A stretch of DNA of 64,000 bases from Craterostigma plantagineum (GCA_027422505.1 JAPQWV010000050.1:1674001-1738000); one strand, 5' to 3'. Shown: positions 46,108-60,954, counted from the first letter of the stretch. Notes: generated by a model from the letters alone, not told the origin. Made by a program: numbers and translations.

Positions 46108-47292
46108 GTCTTTTTATATGCTTTCTTTCAGAATGTGTATTATGTATGAGGTGGAACGAAGGTGGTAATAATTTGATGTTTCAGAGCCTTCTTTCTTGAA
46201 GAAACAAAGAAGAAGGCTCTTTGGTCATTGCGTGAAAGAATTACGAGTTAAACTTTAAAGCATGAACCATAGGAGAGGAAAAAAGAAACACTCTAAAGAT
46301 ATATTAAAAAGGGATAAAAAATAGATCAACTTGATGATGTTCCTACGCTTGTCACTAAAATTGGACATAGAATTTCTTGTTAGTTTAGGCCACCAGACAA
46401 CGACTGGCTAGTATTTGTTATTACAAGATTCAGCTTGTTATTAACTTAAAAGTATTTTTAGTATGCTTGTATTTAGTATAATGTAGAATAAATTTTTTCT
46501 TTATACTAAATTATAAAAATATGTATTTTGGTTGGCGATAATGATTCTTCTGTAACTTCGGAAATGATACTTACATATGTGGAGGTATTTCCACTCGATT
46601 AATCAATCTCCACACTCCGATCTTGAAATTGAAGTTAATAATTATTAACACAAACCGTATTGATATTTATTTGCATAATTTGAAAGTAGGACAGGGAACA
46701 ATTTATTACTTAAATAAGGAAAATATAGACTTTTGTATATATGATGGGAGAATGTGCTGGATTAAGCTTGAAGGTTCCATTTATGAAGTACAAGTAACTT
46801 CATATATTTAACATTATATAATTGCATACTATTATATATTTAGTGTGGCCTACTTTATCTTGCATGTAATGTACGATATTTCCACGTAATATTTATAGTT
46901 AGTTCATACAGTTGAGCTTCCACCTAATAAGTTAACGTAGGTTGGTTTGACCATCATATTAGCATAACTAAATTGACCTTTTCTAGATGAAGTTAGATGG
47001 ACTAATACATTTTAATTAGATATATGTTGTTAAGAAATTACAAGAAAGAAGACTCCATTGGTAAAACATGATGAAAGCCAGACAAATTAGTATTATTGTA
47101 ATTATTAAATTCCACATTGTACTATTTTATCTATCATCACGACTGCATAATTATTTTTTCACAATGTAATAACACATCGCATCTCATTATTATTCGTTTC
47201 TTTTTTTTTTTTTTTTTTTCTAGAAAACACATATAAGTTAAGATTTAAGAAGAGTAGTAAATAATATAAACCTGGGAATGGGATCACCATCA
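46108..47292. other. Intergenic between lipase and GWD
   Basis: Lipase promoter and GWD 3' UTR; T-run at about 47202-47220. A short frame at 46623-46811 has no family resemblance. Confidence 0.45.
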
Positions 47293-50200
47293 TCACATCT
47301 GAGGCCTTGTTTGGACAACATAGATTTTCCCATCCCTGACAACACCTTCAATGTCTTGCGCCGATCCATAGAGCTCTTCAATGGCATTTCCCGCCTTAGC
47401 GATGCTAGAAAGAATCTCACGTCGAAAACCATCGTCGATTATTAACGGGTCAGATGAATAGTCGAGCACGACTTTCTCTTCTTCGTCCATTGGGACACTG
47501 CAAAAGATCACAGCATAGAGAAAGAAGACGTTTATTATTTTCAAGAATCAGTACGAAAAGTGACCCTTTCTAACACTTTACCTATCGTAAAGCCCAGCGC
47601 CAGCGTAACCTTCGAGATCCTCACCGTTGGAATCTGATCGAAAGATTATCGAACGCCTTATGAAAAGTCCGATGGGTTTGCTTGGGTAACCCAAGACCTG
47701 GAGAAAGAGAGGAGTTCAAGGATGTGTTTCTAACTTCAGACATTTTTTTTGCACACTCTAATATGATGTAAAATAACCCTCTATAACAGATAACGGTGAT
47801 TCATAAATTTTTTATTTTTTTTATTTTTTTTTAAAGTTACCTGAGGAGAGTTGAGATCGTTTTTCTTGCGGATAAAGCTCAAAGCACGGCCGGGGTAAGC
47901 TCCCACGAGAGTTTCTCCGAGCCCCTTGACCACCTACTCGAGAAAGATTTTCTTCGTAAAAGAAGTTTCGAGTCTTGGCATGTATACGAGGGAGGTAACG
48001 ATATGCTATGAGGTCCAAATTGGAAATGGTGGGATCATTCAAGCATAGGTATGTTATAATCGCTTAAATGATCAAAGTTAGACTTGAAACTAGAATTTGA
48101 TATGTTTTACATCTACGAATAAGACTAGAATGTTATATGTTGTACCTCGGCGTATATTTCGGTTGAATCACCAGAGGATGGATTAGTCGTGTGGATAACA
48201 AACGCGTAATCTGCATTTACTATTTCTTGAACGAGGACGGCCATGCAAAGATAATCATGATTGAGCTTTACTTTTCTTGTGCTGAAATATGCCCGCTCAT
48301 TCCATTTCGAAGCCCATACCTGATAATTTCAGGAAATGAGAAAATATCTTGAATATATATTATATTGAGATGGCAAATGGTATCTTGAAAGATGAGTTTC
48401 CTGACTCGTTAGATATATAATGTTACCTTCTTTATGGACATCCATGCTTGTTCCCATCTCTGAGCACCTTCATCTCCAGGCCAAGGCATGCCAGATTTTT
48501 GCATGGTATTTTTAAGCTCTTCGACCTGAAAATAAAAAAGATTGTTCATGTAAGATAAAAACTGCCATTAAGACATCCCAAATGTTCCTCACCAAATGTA
48601 GAACAGCACAGAAGTTGATTAATTAGATCAAATGAGTGCATGTTTAATTCAAAAGAGGGAAGTAGAAAGAAATATCACAAGTACTAAATACGAAGAAATT
48701 ACAGTGCTTCACAAATACATACCAGCTGTGGAGGAGCTTGGAGTTCTAATACTGTGTTTCGAATCTCAGCAAGTGCACTGAAGTTTCCTTCATCTAAATT
48801 TCTCTTCAGAGCTTGCAACTTAGTTGCCACAACCTGAAGAAATGGCATAATTAGGTTGATATTAAAAACACTAGATGGTACTATGTGGTCATCGATGTAG
48901 ACAATAGAGAAGTAAAAAGAAGCTTTGTTGGAAAGAGCATCACCTGGTTTGAACCATCTGAAAGAACTTTCTCAAAAACACCAAATGGCAAGGCAACAGA
49001 GGTTGGAATGTTAACCCAAGATGGAACTTTGCCTTTGAGGTGCCCAATGTTGCGTGATTTGGCTCCAACCTACATAAATTGAAAACTGAAATTTAGCATG
49101 TGGACAAATGAGTCTGTAACAGCATCTCATCAGCCAGGTATGTACATATACGTGCGTGTGAGAGAGAGAGAGAGAGGAGTGTAAAATATGACCATTTCGT
49201 TTGTAAATTCCTCTGATGATATAGCATATCTGCCAGCAAACTCTTTTCTTGTCAAAGTCACAGACGGAGCAGAGGAGTCTTCTTTAGATTTGGCTAGACT
49301 TCCTAGCCCATCATCCGTTGTCTCACTACACTCGAAACACAAAAGAACGGTCAACTTTCACCATCAAGAAATACGCATATCATTGTTCTTCTACAATACA
49401 ACAGTTAAATCAGATTCTTCTGTATCAGTTGCATGGGAATTCTTATGCAATCTGTAAGTTACCTATACACCACATCTGCAGATGTTGGTTTTAAGTGCAG
49501 TAACCTCCCTTCGTTCTTTTCGATGTCAGCTAATACACTAGGATCAAAGCAAGTCGCAAAACAAACCTAGAAAAACGGTAACTTACGTAAATAATGATGA
49601 CATTTCGTAATTTGGTCCCAAAGTCGAAGCTAATAGACTAAAAGTAAGAGATAAGAAATATTACCTTACTATTCCTCGCTCGAACAGAAACATGGGACAG
49701 TACATCAGGCATGTCAGGTGTAAGAACTGCAACAGCACCATCGGGAATTTCTTCCTCTCCTTTAACAGATTTTGCAACCAAAATTGTTGGTTTTGAGTAT
49801 GACATATCCTGGACTGAGAGCAGCTCATCAACCACAACAACATATCCAGTTGTTTCAACAGGACTAATGACCTGCCAGCTGTTTAATGGAATTAAAAGTT
49901 CGTTAGCAAAATAATCAATATAGAATTCAATAAATCATATTGACCAATTTAAGTTTCATCTATTGTGTGTGCAATCCGTAACATAGGAATTGATGAATTA
50001 TGAGCAGCTTAAGTCGGATGATTCAGGCCAACTCTTTTCACCCTTCTTTTTTAATTATTATAAGAAACCACATTACGTGTTGAACCGAAAAGAAAAGGAG
50101 AGTTTCTATTCTAGATTATAATAAGCAATAGCAATTGTTCGGACCTTCCAAGGTGAGCAGTTTGTCTAAGAATTGGATCAAGTCGATTGAGGAGTGAGGA

Positions 50201-53200
50201 CAATGAAGCAGCAGATCCAGCCCGGATAATTTCTTCAGTAAATATGTTAATCTGTTTGGGGGGTTTTCAATGATGATATAAGTTACTGAGAAACATAGAC
50301 ACTAAAGCACAGCATTCTTACGATGACATACCGCCCACTGATCCACACCGAGCTTTGCCCCAAGATATTCTGCTGAAGGCTGCAGTAGGTGATGATACGA
50401 CTCAGCCTTGCTCGCAAGTGCAAGCCGTGTTCTGTCAAGGACTGATTTAGCAAACAGTGCCCAGTGCCCATGGTTGCTCTTCAACATATCCTGAGCTAGA
50501 CTCCAGCCCTTAACAAACATAGAAAATGATGGATTTGAGTTCATGAAAGATGTGATTACGGGAGAAAAATTGCTGGGATTTTTTTTTTTTGCATCAAATA
50601 TTACCTTTAAGCAATAGACAAGATCTTCATTATTGTCCATCGAAAGGGCAAGGTTTTCAACAACAAGGGAGATGAAGTGCATGATTTTCTGCAGAAATAG
50701 AACAAAAAGGAAGAAAAAACTTCTGCGAAATAGATTCTTAAAAGACATCGCATGCCCATTGATATAAAATATTTGACTTGTATAAGTTTAAAGCGTACAT
50801 ACCTCAGGACTAGCATCACTCAGTTCCTCGTATCCACGTTCTACAGCTGTTCTAACTGCAGAGTCGAGAGCAAGATCCAGAAATAAAATATCCTTGAGAC
50901 GGTCATTGTGTTGAGAAAGCAATGGTCGTAGCTCTTGTCGAGTTTCTAGCAATCCCTGTATTGAAAAACATTTTCCCACCAACCAAAAATGCAACTTGTA
51001 AATGCTTCAGCAAATAACTGAGGAATAAGCGTAGGGAGAAATTTAATACTAGAATTTGTTAATACCTCAAGAAGCGCTTCAACATATCTGTCCTCAATGT
51101 GATCCATAACAAACTCAAGCAGCTCCTGCAATTGATATGCATAGATACTTAAAATGACCTATCACAATAGATTATAATTGTAAGCTAATAATGGAAAATG
51201 TGTTCTACCTGAAAGCCTGAAGGCAAGCCTGATACTGGATTTATTTCCACCCCGACCATGAAACCTTGCCCCTGATGACAATTTACGAACACATAAAGAA
51301 AAGGGAAATGATGAAATATCAAATGGTGAAGTGCCCAAAAGTCTTACTTCTGCTTTGTAGCCCATGCAATTATGAATAGCAGACTCGAGATCTGCACCTG
51401 AATGAACAGCCTGCACACACGAATTGCTAAGAATGAAAACTTCTTGGAAAGCATGACTATGAGAAAGAACACTACACAGAAACAAACAATCTCAGCTAGC
51501 AACGGTTTTGGTCATAAGAATAAGTTGCGTATCCAAATTTGAGGATGCGCTTGGACTCTGCTTCTTTTATGGGATAATGATGTACAAAATCATCTTGGGA
51601 TTGGAAATAAACCATTCCTACCATTTTCAAGTATTAAAAAGATTCCCGTGCACAAGATTCACGTTTATTGGTTTCAGGAAATCAGTTATATGAAGCTAGG
51701 AAGAACAGTTCAAACCTTCAATGTACGCATGTAATGTCCAAGGTCACGCAAAAGCCCTTCCTTTTGCTCCTTCCTAAAATTTGGTTCTGAGTGGATAGCT
51801 CGATCATAACTGAGAAGACGCTCCTTTGTTATGCCATTATCATTAAGGGTCTTCCAGTAGACATTTATATCAAAGTCATTCTTAATGTAGTCAATTAGTG
51901 CCTGCAAAACACACGTAATTTATTATGGAACCACATTTACAAATTTGTACAAGCCCATTTGAGTTATCAATATTATACCTGACATATTATAACATCATCG
52001 GGACTAGTGTTATTATGCAACTTTTGGTGCCACTCCTCCATCATCCCACCTTTACAGTCATTGTTTCTCTGCGTTTTACAAGCAAAATAGTTTGCATAGC
52101 TAAATCTAAATTCCATATGTTGACCATGAAAAAGAGAAAGAAAGGACTCGTAAAAAGACCTGAATGACTAATATTTCATCCCTTATCCTTTGCCCAACGT
52201 CTCCTTCACCGCCACGGCCAACAGTAGACATAATCATGCGTAAAATCTCACGATATTGTGGATAATTTTGGTAGACATTCTGTAAAAGGTCTGTAAGCCT
52301 ATCCTGAGCCTTGCTTATTTCACTGTGTCATCATGGAGACATCATATAAACAATTCATTGGTATTAGGTCAGAATGGTTAGAAGAACCATGTCAAGAAGA
52401 TTTCTCAATGACATATCACAAAGCAAACAATTCTAAAACTTTCAACTTGCTTATCATACCGTGGTTTTACATTGTAATTTTTGTTCCAAATCAGCTGCCT
52501 TGTAGCCATGAACCTCATCCACACAAGAATGGCCGCAAGACCCACTTCTCCAGCACTGGTTGCTTTTTCCATCAAGTCCGCTGCAATATTAAATCTGCAG
52601 GCGAGATTGCCATTGACTCGATCGATCATATACCAGATGTTTTGAAGGATTTAATATCTAATGAGCCAAATGGCGTCAAATGGTATCTGAACATTATCTG
52701 TTTACACCAAAACAACCAAAAAAGCATCTGCAACAAGGAAGTGTAAGTTTGCAGGTACATGATTTGAAACCCTGACGAAGTACGGGTGCTCAATCTGAGA
52801 TTTAATCCTCAAAGAAATTTGCACTTCAGATTGTACATATATATATGTCAAGCGAGATAAATACTTAAATCCCACAAAAAACAATAAACATATGCGAAAG
52901 CATATGCGTTAAACTAATCCAAGTCCAGGAATGCATAGCAAAAAGGGAATCTCACCGATGCATAAAGGATTTTTGAGCTTCACTTTCCAACTCTGCTATT
53001 TCATCTAACAAATACTTTGCTGTTCCTCTGCCATCTCCAGGATTCTTTTGCACAAAGTAGGGAATGAATGACTGCTGAAAAATGCTAATAATAATATGAA
53101 AGGAAGTCGTAAAAAATTCGGAGACCAACCACTTGAACAGCTGTTGGATCAGTTGTGAAGTCAAGGTAAAAGTCAGACCCTTGGTTTTTCACCCAGTTTC

Positions 53201-56200
53201 CAGCAGACAAAAGGACAAATGGCATCCCCACATAACTATCATCGTCAACAGATATTTCTAATGATTTCACCTGAGAGTAGGAAAAAAGATCTTAAATCTT
53301 CAGAGTCGACAGACTTAATCTCTTGCCTCAGGTGATATATGAAAGAGGGAAACCTGTAATATATATTTTACAAACCTGGAAAGAGTCAAAGGAAGTGGTG
53401 CTGAATTCTGTTTCAGCAGCTTGGTCGAGAGATGTCGAATCTGGGGGCAACAAAGTTGAAGGAGGTGTCTGTAAAGGATCCAAAAAAATTTCATCATTTT
53501 TTCTCAACATTAATGGATCAAGTAGTTGCCTCCTCACTTCTCAAGGTTTAATTATAAAACCTATGCCTACCCTACCTTCCATTCTCCAGGGCTTTTTGAT
53601 AAAGCCCAGTGAAGAACAACGGGGTCAGTAAGATCAGTTGCCAGATAAACATTTGTCTTACCAGAGGCCTTTGCTACAAATACCTTTACAAAAAGCAGAA
53701 GATTCATAAAAAACTTAATTTTAAAGGTGATAGACGTTCTTAAGAGAAAAATGATGAGGTTCACTGCTGTCTCACCAGAAGCTCCTTATCAGACAACTTA
53801 TAGATCTTTTTATTCAAAATAGAACCTTCGACGCGGCCTTCCATTTCCTGAGCATATTGTTGGATAGCAGATGGGACTTTTGGTTCTGAGAGGACATTCT
53901 CTTTCACAGGTGCATAATCAGGCCTTGTGCGAATCGCCATGATATCTCTCATTTTGCGTTGAATTTTCTCTGCACGAAAATAACCTTTTTTCGTCAAATG
54001 ACTAGAAACCTTCGCTTGAATCTCCCCCTTGGTGATCTTCGTCCTTATTTCATCGAGCGATGAACCCTTCTCCAGTTCAGCTAGCAAGTCTTTCCTCGCT
54101 TCTTCAAATTCTTTCTGTTATATTAATGAAAATCACACTTAGAAAGAGAAAACAGAAAAAAAAAAAAAAACAAAATTTACCCAAGTAGAGGAGTTTTGCT
54201 GCACTCCACGTATAAGTAAGATTTAGAGATTATGTATGTATTAAAAAAACTTAGTTTCCATCGAATTGACAAACAAGAAGCACAAAGCAAGGTTTCTAAC
54301 TCACAAGTTGCTGCTCTGGAGAATAATTAGGCTTTCCCGCTCTTTCCCATCTGATGTATGCTTGTATCTGAACAAGATCATCAGGAACATTGCTCTTTGA
54401 ACTAGTAATAGGTTGTTGTTCCTCATTCTTGGTTGCATTTGCGTTATTCTTGCTCGTTAACTTTTCATAGAGATCCTGGATTGAGGAACCCCTAGCTACT
54501 TCTTCCAACAGCTCAGATCTAGCAGCCTCGTATTCCACCTGATTGCAAAATCATTAATCAGAAAACAAATAACTGATGACAGCAAACTTCATAAAAACAA
54601 TCATGAAAGATCAAGTGGAAGAATGTCATTATCTAAGAAGGAATGGGCATCGATCAAAACCACCCAAAGACTTCATGATATCCTATTTGCAGATCAAAGA
54701 GCACAGGAAAAACTTCTAAAAATTTTGGTACACTAATCAAATCCATCTGTAGACTAAGGCATCAATAAGCAAAAAGCACACAAGCACACACACACACACA
54801 CTCATATTACATCCATTGTCTCCCTATTGAGTAATAGCTAGATAAACATATATGATCACAAGTGCTTACTTTCTCCTGTTCTGGGCTGTACATCTGTTTT
54901 CCCTTTCTCTCCCATCTTAAATAAGCCTGAATCTGTACAAGATCTTCAGGAACTGAAACATCTGTTCTAGTATGTTCTCGTGCAGGCAATTCGACATAGA
55001 AATTTCCCCCATTGTACTTGTACCTGAAAGACATGAACTTTCTTTCAGCAAATGCATATTTTGATCAATCCATCATACGAAATCATAACAAAACTTAACC
55101 ATACCATTTATTTTTCGCTTCATCAAAAATTAGAAATTCCAGTGCTCGTATAGCAGGATCTTCAATCTCAATTCTCAGGACGGAATTTGAACCAGACTAA
55201 ATATGGCACAATACAAAGATAAGAAAATGTTATCTAGCATGTCTATCACAAACGTAAGCTGAAACTTACTTTAGTAAAGGGACTTCTTAGTGCTTTGTTC
55301 TTATACACCATTGTTCCAACTGGACGTTTATGAGGAAGTATCCAGTTTCTGAACCACAGTAAAAGGGAATGAAAAGTAATATAAGTAGGAGATTAGCTTG
55401 TTTTTAACACCAAATGTAAATATTCTACTCAAGTTAAGCTAACTCTTTCGCATTTTTAATTCCTCCCCAGTGTAGAAGTAGGCTGTCACTGCTTCCTGCA
55501 AATTGAATATCTACCACTGCAGCAGGACCAGCAGAGGGAAGCTCAACATCAACCTATTAATTACATCAATTTCAATTTCTCAGAGGCATGGCCTGAACTT
55601 GCGAAAAATACCACACAAGGATCATTCTGATACATGGAACGTGTATAAAGTCTAATTATAAATACCTGTAATTCAATGTTGCCATCGATATTGAATTTCT
55701 CTGTCGTCTATTACAAATCCAGTGAACAAACAAGGAGTAATCAGAACATCCAATTAACTAATTCAAAGCATTCATGAAAAAAATCGACGGAGAAACAATC
55801 TAACAAATTCTATTCAAATACAAAGCACAGGGCAAAGAAAATGTTTGAACTGGTTCCAGGAAAGAAGTAGCAGACTTCAAAATCATTGACCAACTACATC
55901 ACCTACATAGTAAATTTTTCGGGTACAACCGACATTGCTATTCTTAAACTGCGACGTGCAAAAAAAAAGATGTTTCCTTCTATTACTTATATTACCGTAG
56001 AAGATGGATCAGTAGTCAATACAGCTCGAGTCGATAGGTAGAGAGCACGGCGATTTCCCATCTTATTTTTCTTCACCACGAGTTTATTGCCTCGGAACTG
56101 CGTTAATATGGGATGCTTGTGTATCAATGAACTCGCTTGACGCTGGAACAAAGTATTTCCTCCAATGCAGATCGAAGAATTGATTCGACTCTGATGCTCA

Positions 56201-56259
56201 GATACTGTAGCTGAAAGCAAATTCTGATGCAGCAAGTTATTCCCAATCGTATTCTTCAT
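47293..56259 (-). CDS. GWD1: Alpha-glucan, water dikinase, chloroplastic (starch phosphorylation)
   Basis: About 33 coding exons; I checked their order and content rather than every splice site. From the N-terminus: a Ser/Arg-rich transit-peptide-like stretch (56259-55987); the first CBM45-type starch-binding region (VDVELPSAGPAAVVDIQFAG ... HWGGI); paired motifs LVQIQAYLRWERKGKQMYSP and LVQIQAYIRWERAGKPNYSP; a second CBM45 region (KTNVYLATDLTDPVVLHWAL); a long linker domain; the phosphohistidine domain with the catalytic His in DVLSHVSVRARNSK (codon 49692-49694); and the nucleotide-binding domain (GAKSRNIGHLKGKVP ... IIFRSDSNGEDLEGYAGAGL), ending QDIEGVVRDGKIYVVQTRPQ. The enzyme transfers the beta-phosphate of ATP to C6 of amylopectin glucose, releasing the gamma-phosphate, and is needed for starch breakdown at night. 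No frame lesion was seen. Confidence 0.95.
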
Positions 56260-56274
56260 GTTTCCCCAGACCCC

Positions 56275-56690
56275 TTATACTGAATTTGAAAACCCAGAAA
56301 AAAAAAAATCAATATTCTTAGGAAGACATTGAAACATTAGAGAACACAAATGATCAACTACTTGAATATGGACTCAAACTCAGAGTAAAAAAACAACTCT
56401 TTTTTACTATTTCCTCTTCCATCAGTAACATTCTAAATCTATCACAGTCCAATTAAGTGAAAATTCCATCAATTGGCACATTAAAATTCGTCAAAGAGAA
56501 AAAAAAAAAAAGAAATCAAAGGGCCGCATGCATGCGAAGTAATTTACAGCTATTGAACCTTCACTAACAGAAACACCACACTTGATCAAATCAAACCCTC
56601 GTATTTACACTCTAAAGCAGCTGATTTCCACAACAATGCGTGACACCATCAAATCGAATAAGATCCGCCGACTTACTCGAACAAAAACTG
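56275..56690 (-). other. Probable 5' UTR intron of GWD
   Basis: A minus-strand donor (TTCGA|GTAAGT, about 56674-56683) and acceptor (AAATTCAG|TATAAG, about 56278-56286) could remove ~400 bp between a leader exon near 56690-56780 and the first coding exon. Not provable without transcripts. Confidence 0.5.
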
Positions 56691-57697
56691 TAGCTCAGTC
56701 AAACTCCGATGATCGGAAATTATCGATAAATGATTGGTGTAAAGCGATGGGTTAGTAGAAGCAGCAGTGGCAAGCATCCGTGTAAGGGACGGAGCTCGTG
56801 TGTCAATTAATGCTTCTATTATCACGAGAAAATAGGACACGTGGCAGTACATGATAGGGCCACGAGAGAGGTAAAGGCGTTGAGGGATGGGGGATTGGTC
56901 ACGTGCGTTGAACATGGGCCGCTTTTGCACTTATTGGATATTTTTTTTTTTTTTTATGTATGTTAAATATATATAATAATATTTTAAAAGAACGGTTCAC
57001 AATATATGTCTAAATTCGCGTGTATTTGCTTCTATGATTGACCCTTCTTTGTTGTTATTGCATGATATTTACGTAGATTTTTCTAGTAAAACATGATATT
57101 TTGAAATTTTGTGGCCTTCGTGTGAGGCGTTTTGAATAATATCACAATTAAATATATATAAACTAAAATATTACGTAATCCTAATAAGCTTTTAACTTTA
57201 GGAGTGATTATTAAACGGTTCAGATTTCATGGCTTAGAATTCACGACATCAGGTTGACTATTTACATTAATCTATACTATTATATATATATATATATATT
57301 ATATAATTGGTGAGGGGATAAAAACTGTTCAATAAAAAGAAAAATTATATGAACTTACAATGTTATTATGTTATATCCTTCATGTACATTGGTAAAGCTT
57401 TTAATTGATATGATTTTAATTTAACTTGACCTATGCACAAGTCCTGGGGATATGATCGATCGCTTGCACTTTATTAATAGGCCTACTCTATGCCATATCT
57501 GAATTGGTTTTCACGAGCTCTATTTTAGTTTATTTTGGTGTTTTTATTTATTTATTAATTTTCAATTTTTTTTCTCGTTGAGCCGAACAACATTCTTGGG
57601 CCATTTAATTATTCCATGAAAGCCTCAATCATATTGGGATCTTGCAGCTCTATATAACATTTTCGATTGCTCCGATGTAGTCGTCTCATATATTAGT
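56691..57697. other. GWD promoter side and AT-rich spacer
   Basis: Includes a minus-strand frame at 56673-56930 with no family resemblance, and AT repeats near 57281-57300. No gene supported. Confidence 0.4.
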
Positions 57698-57925
57698 ATG
57701 GAGTTAACATATCATTCATTCTTTTTACTTTCTTTTTTTATTATTCTAATTAGGCTCGTTATTACATGGCGACGTTCAACTCATGAATTAAACCAATTGA
57801 ATGAAAAGACTAGTCAAAACGAAGAATCAATATTCTTAAACATGAAGGACAATGCTGCTTTGTTGGTTCGCATTCGCACTAGTGTAATAATAAATAAAGC
57901 AACACAAAGAAAAAAGACGATTTGA
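57698..57925 (+). pseudogene. Possible relic of a cytochrome P450-like N-terminus
   Basis: 75-aa frame. MELTYHSFFLLSFFIILIRL followed by VITWRRS is a hydrophobic anchor with a basic stop-transfer end, like CYP71-type P450s. The proline-rich hinge (PPGP) and everything after it are missing. A TATA-like ctatataac lies near 57650, ~45 bp upstream. It may equally be a chance hydrophobic frame in AT-rich DNA. Confidence 0.3.
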
Positions 57926-59990
57926 TATAGTCTTTGCTTTACTTGTACGTTTGGTGCATTTCCAAGCAAGAACTCATTACAAAGTCCAATCCAATGGTTC
58001 GTGCAAGAAATTAATGATAAAAAATTAATTAAGCTTCGGTTGAAGATGATTATAATTATCGTAAATATAGAAGTTCTCATTATTACCGGACACGTAACGG
58101 TCACTTAGTGGAAAAAAAAGAGTACCAGTTGATGTGGGGCTCGAATTATAAAAAAGGAAAAAGGTTGTCCAAAGCTCTCAACATTAATTAATGGGTTATA
58201 ATTATCTATACTCTTATACACATAACGTTGGTGTATATAAACTGTAATATTGTCTGTTGTATTTTGATATTACAAATTTTATCATTAATTGCTTAATTAT
58301 AATTTTATCCTTAATATTTTAATTAAGAATATAAATAATTTGATTGATTTGCACACATTGGTTGTGTAAACATACTCATATCAAATTAAAAGTCCACCTA
58401 CCACGATTATCAAAAGCATATCAATAGCCAAAGACTGAACTTAATCAAAGTATCTATTCTATTTTATTAAGCGAGATGGGTGGCTATAAAATACCCCTTT
58501 GTCGGTCAATTTCACAAAAAAATAATAATAAAATATTAAAAATCACAGACTATTTTTAATTAATATTTTTAATTAATTACTATTTTTAGTTAATTCTTAT
58601 ACATTTAATTTTATAATTTATATATATTATGAATAATTACATTGGAATTCAATTTCAATTAACTGTTTTTAATTTAAAATAAATTAATGTTATATATTTA
58701 TATATTATAGCACATGTATTGCTATTGACTATTGAGTGTGAAACAAGTACTAAAAGTGTAGACTATACTATGGTTATGGTTGACAGTGTAGACAAAAAAA
58801 GTGAAATAATTATAATAATAAAACTACCTAAAGATAGTAAATCCTATATAGGCCACGCCCGAATAATTGACCCCTGGACTATATGGCGAATAATATTAAA
58901 TCAATCATGCCGTGTCACACTAAGAAGAAAAAGGAGTAAAAAAAGTTAGGGTAAGTGGATTATGATGCAATATTTGTTAAAATAGTATTTACTTCCACTG
59001 CAGCTTCTCTATATAAAAAGTAGCCCAATGTTGTCTATGGTTTCAATCCTCGTCAATACCCTCAATGGGTAAACTATTACGTCCTTAATAATTATCATCA
59101 ACAATTTAGAAAAATTGCTGGAAAAAGTATTGTAAATAAGGCGTTTCCATGGATCTTGAAGATAGAGCATGGCATTCCTATATATTATATGCTTTTCTTG
59201 GGCTATAGTTTTCTTGAGGTGGTACGACGTTCGTAATCTCTTGCTTGTGATGAGATATATACATATATATCGATATATATATTATTTTCAGAAATATCAT
59301 TAGAATTCGGAAGATGCAAACCCCGGCAAGTCACGAGAAGGCATAAAGGGACTCAGTTTAGAGTCTTATTACAACTATTTGGCTTTTTAAATAATTTTGA
59401 TTATTGTTGTTGGTTTTATTATATTATTATGTAATAACGTCGTCTAAACAAGTGTAGCAAAGTAACTCTGTGGAATAATTAAAGATGTTGAATTGAATTT
59501 CACTTGTTTAAATTCGTACGTATCAGCTCAAAAACCTAATTTGGGATAACTTGTACAAACATAACTTGCGATAATTAGCCAATGGAGAGTGAAAGGTTTA
59601 TTTAATATGGTAGTTTGAAGTTGCTCCACGTACGTGATAGAAGGAAGCACTGTGAGACTACGCCCTAGGTAAAACTCCGTATATGCATTCCGTAGTAAAT
59701 TTGGGATGCATATGAAACTGAAATAATATACCAACTTTGAAACTATAGGGTATGTTATAACTATACATGCTTAAAAAGACTAACTTTCAAATTTTTGCAT
59801 GCATACATGAGCAGAAATGTCTAAATACTCTGTTATAAGTACATTCTCATTATGCATAGGACCTCTAGAATTCTTGAACGTTTAGCTTTTACATATGTAT
59901 ATAAGCTGAATTGATAAATACCTACATCAAAATGGTATATTTTAAATATGCATTTTCAAAACTTTGAGATATTTTGAAATTCATAACGCA
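57926..59990. other. AT-rich intergenic DNA
   Basis: No gene could be supported on either strand. At 58448-58490 the text tctattctattttattaagc...gggtggct resembles 14052-14090 (tctatactattttattaagg...gggtgac), suggesting a shared short repeat end. Confidence 0.45.
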
Positions 59991-60954
59991 TATTTCCCAC
60001 TGAAATGATAAATACCATTTTTCTAAAATGAGCTTAATTTGGGGGAGCTACTCTTTAATTTTAAAGAGAAGCAACCCTTATTTTTGTTTGAGAGGTAGCA
60101 ATAATTAAATTTTGAGGGGGAGCATACTTAAATGCGTGAACTTAGGGAAAGAGATTCGAAAGATATTTTAATCCGCATATGCATCTTTTGAGGGGGAGTA
60201 ATTCAATTTTAAGAACCATTGAGCGGAGGAACAACCTATATATATATAATATAGTATAGTATTATATTAATAATACGATAATACATAAATATATAATATA
60301 TATAAAGGAAACGAAAGGGGCTCATACTCTCGTCATCTAACTTCAAAGGAATTCCCTCGGACATCCAAAGATATGCTTTACGGATGAATCTCGAGCCTAC
60401 AACGATCAACAATTTTCAAAAGGCGATAGTGGCTTCTAGTGCTACTTGGTGCTCGCTTCAACCGGCCTTCTTCGGAATTGCTGATTAATCCAAAGCAGCA
60501 CTCACCACATCCTATCGAATGCATGGATACATGGTTCCTATGGTTCAGTAAAACCCAACTGAATTAACCACGGAACATCACCCAAAATCTTGCAATAATA
60601 GCCTCCAATGATAGTTTGGAAACTTTTGAGAAGACAGACACCATGCCAATTCCCTTATCTCACAAATATTATGGACCAAAACTCATAGGTACAGGTGCTA
60701 ATTTTATTAGCTCCCGGGTACAAATCACCGCCTTAGGTCCAACGGCACATGCAAGCCTTACCCACTCGTCTGTCTCACAAAAGACAGGTGTTTCAAGAAT
60801 AACGGGGAGTCACGTATACTACCGCCGCTTTAAATGGGAGATCTTGAATTACGTGGTACTCAGCCCCACCACCACCATTTCTTGCGCACATCGAGTCTAG
60901 TGTGTTCCTACTACCTATATTTATTATATTTTCTAGGGCACAAACACTTTTATA

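Noticed and set aside
52333..52746. 137-aa plus-strand frame inside the GWD gene
   Set aside because: Runs antisense across real GWD exons and introns; a shadow.
60616..60900. 94-aa frame in the 60-kb retroelement remnant
   Set aside because: No gag/pol motif; I could not place it in any family and treat it as non-coding interior.
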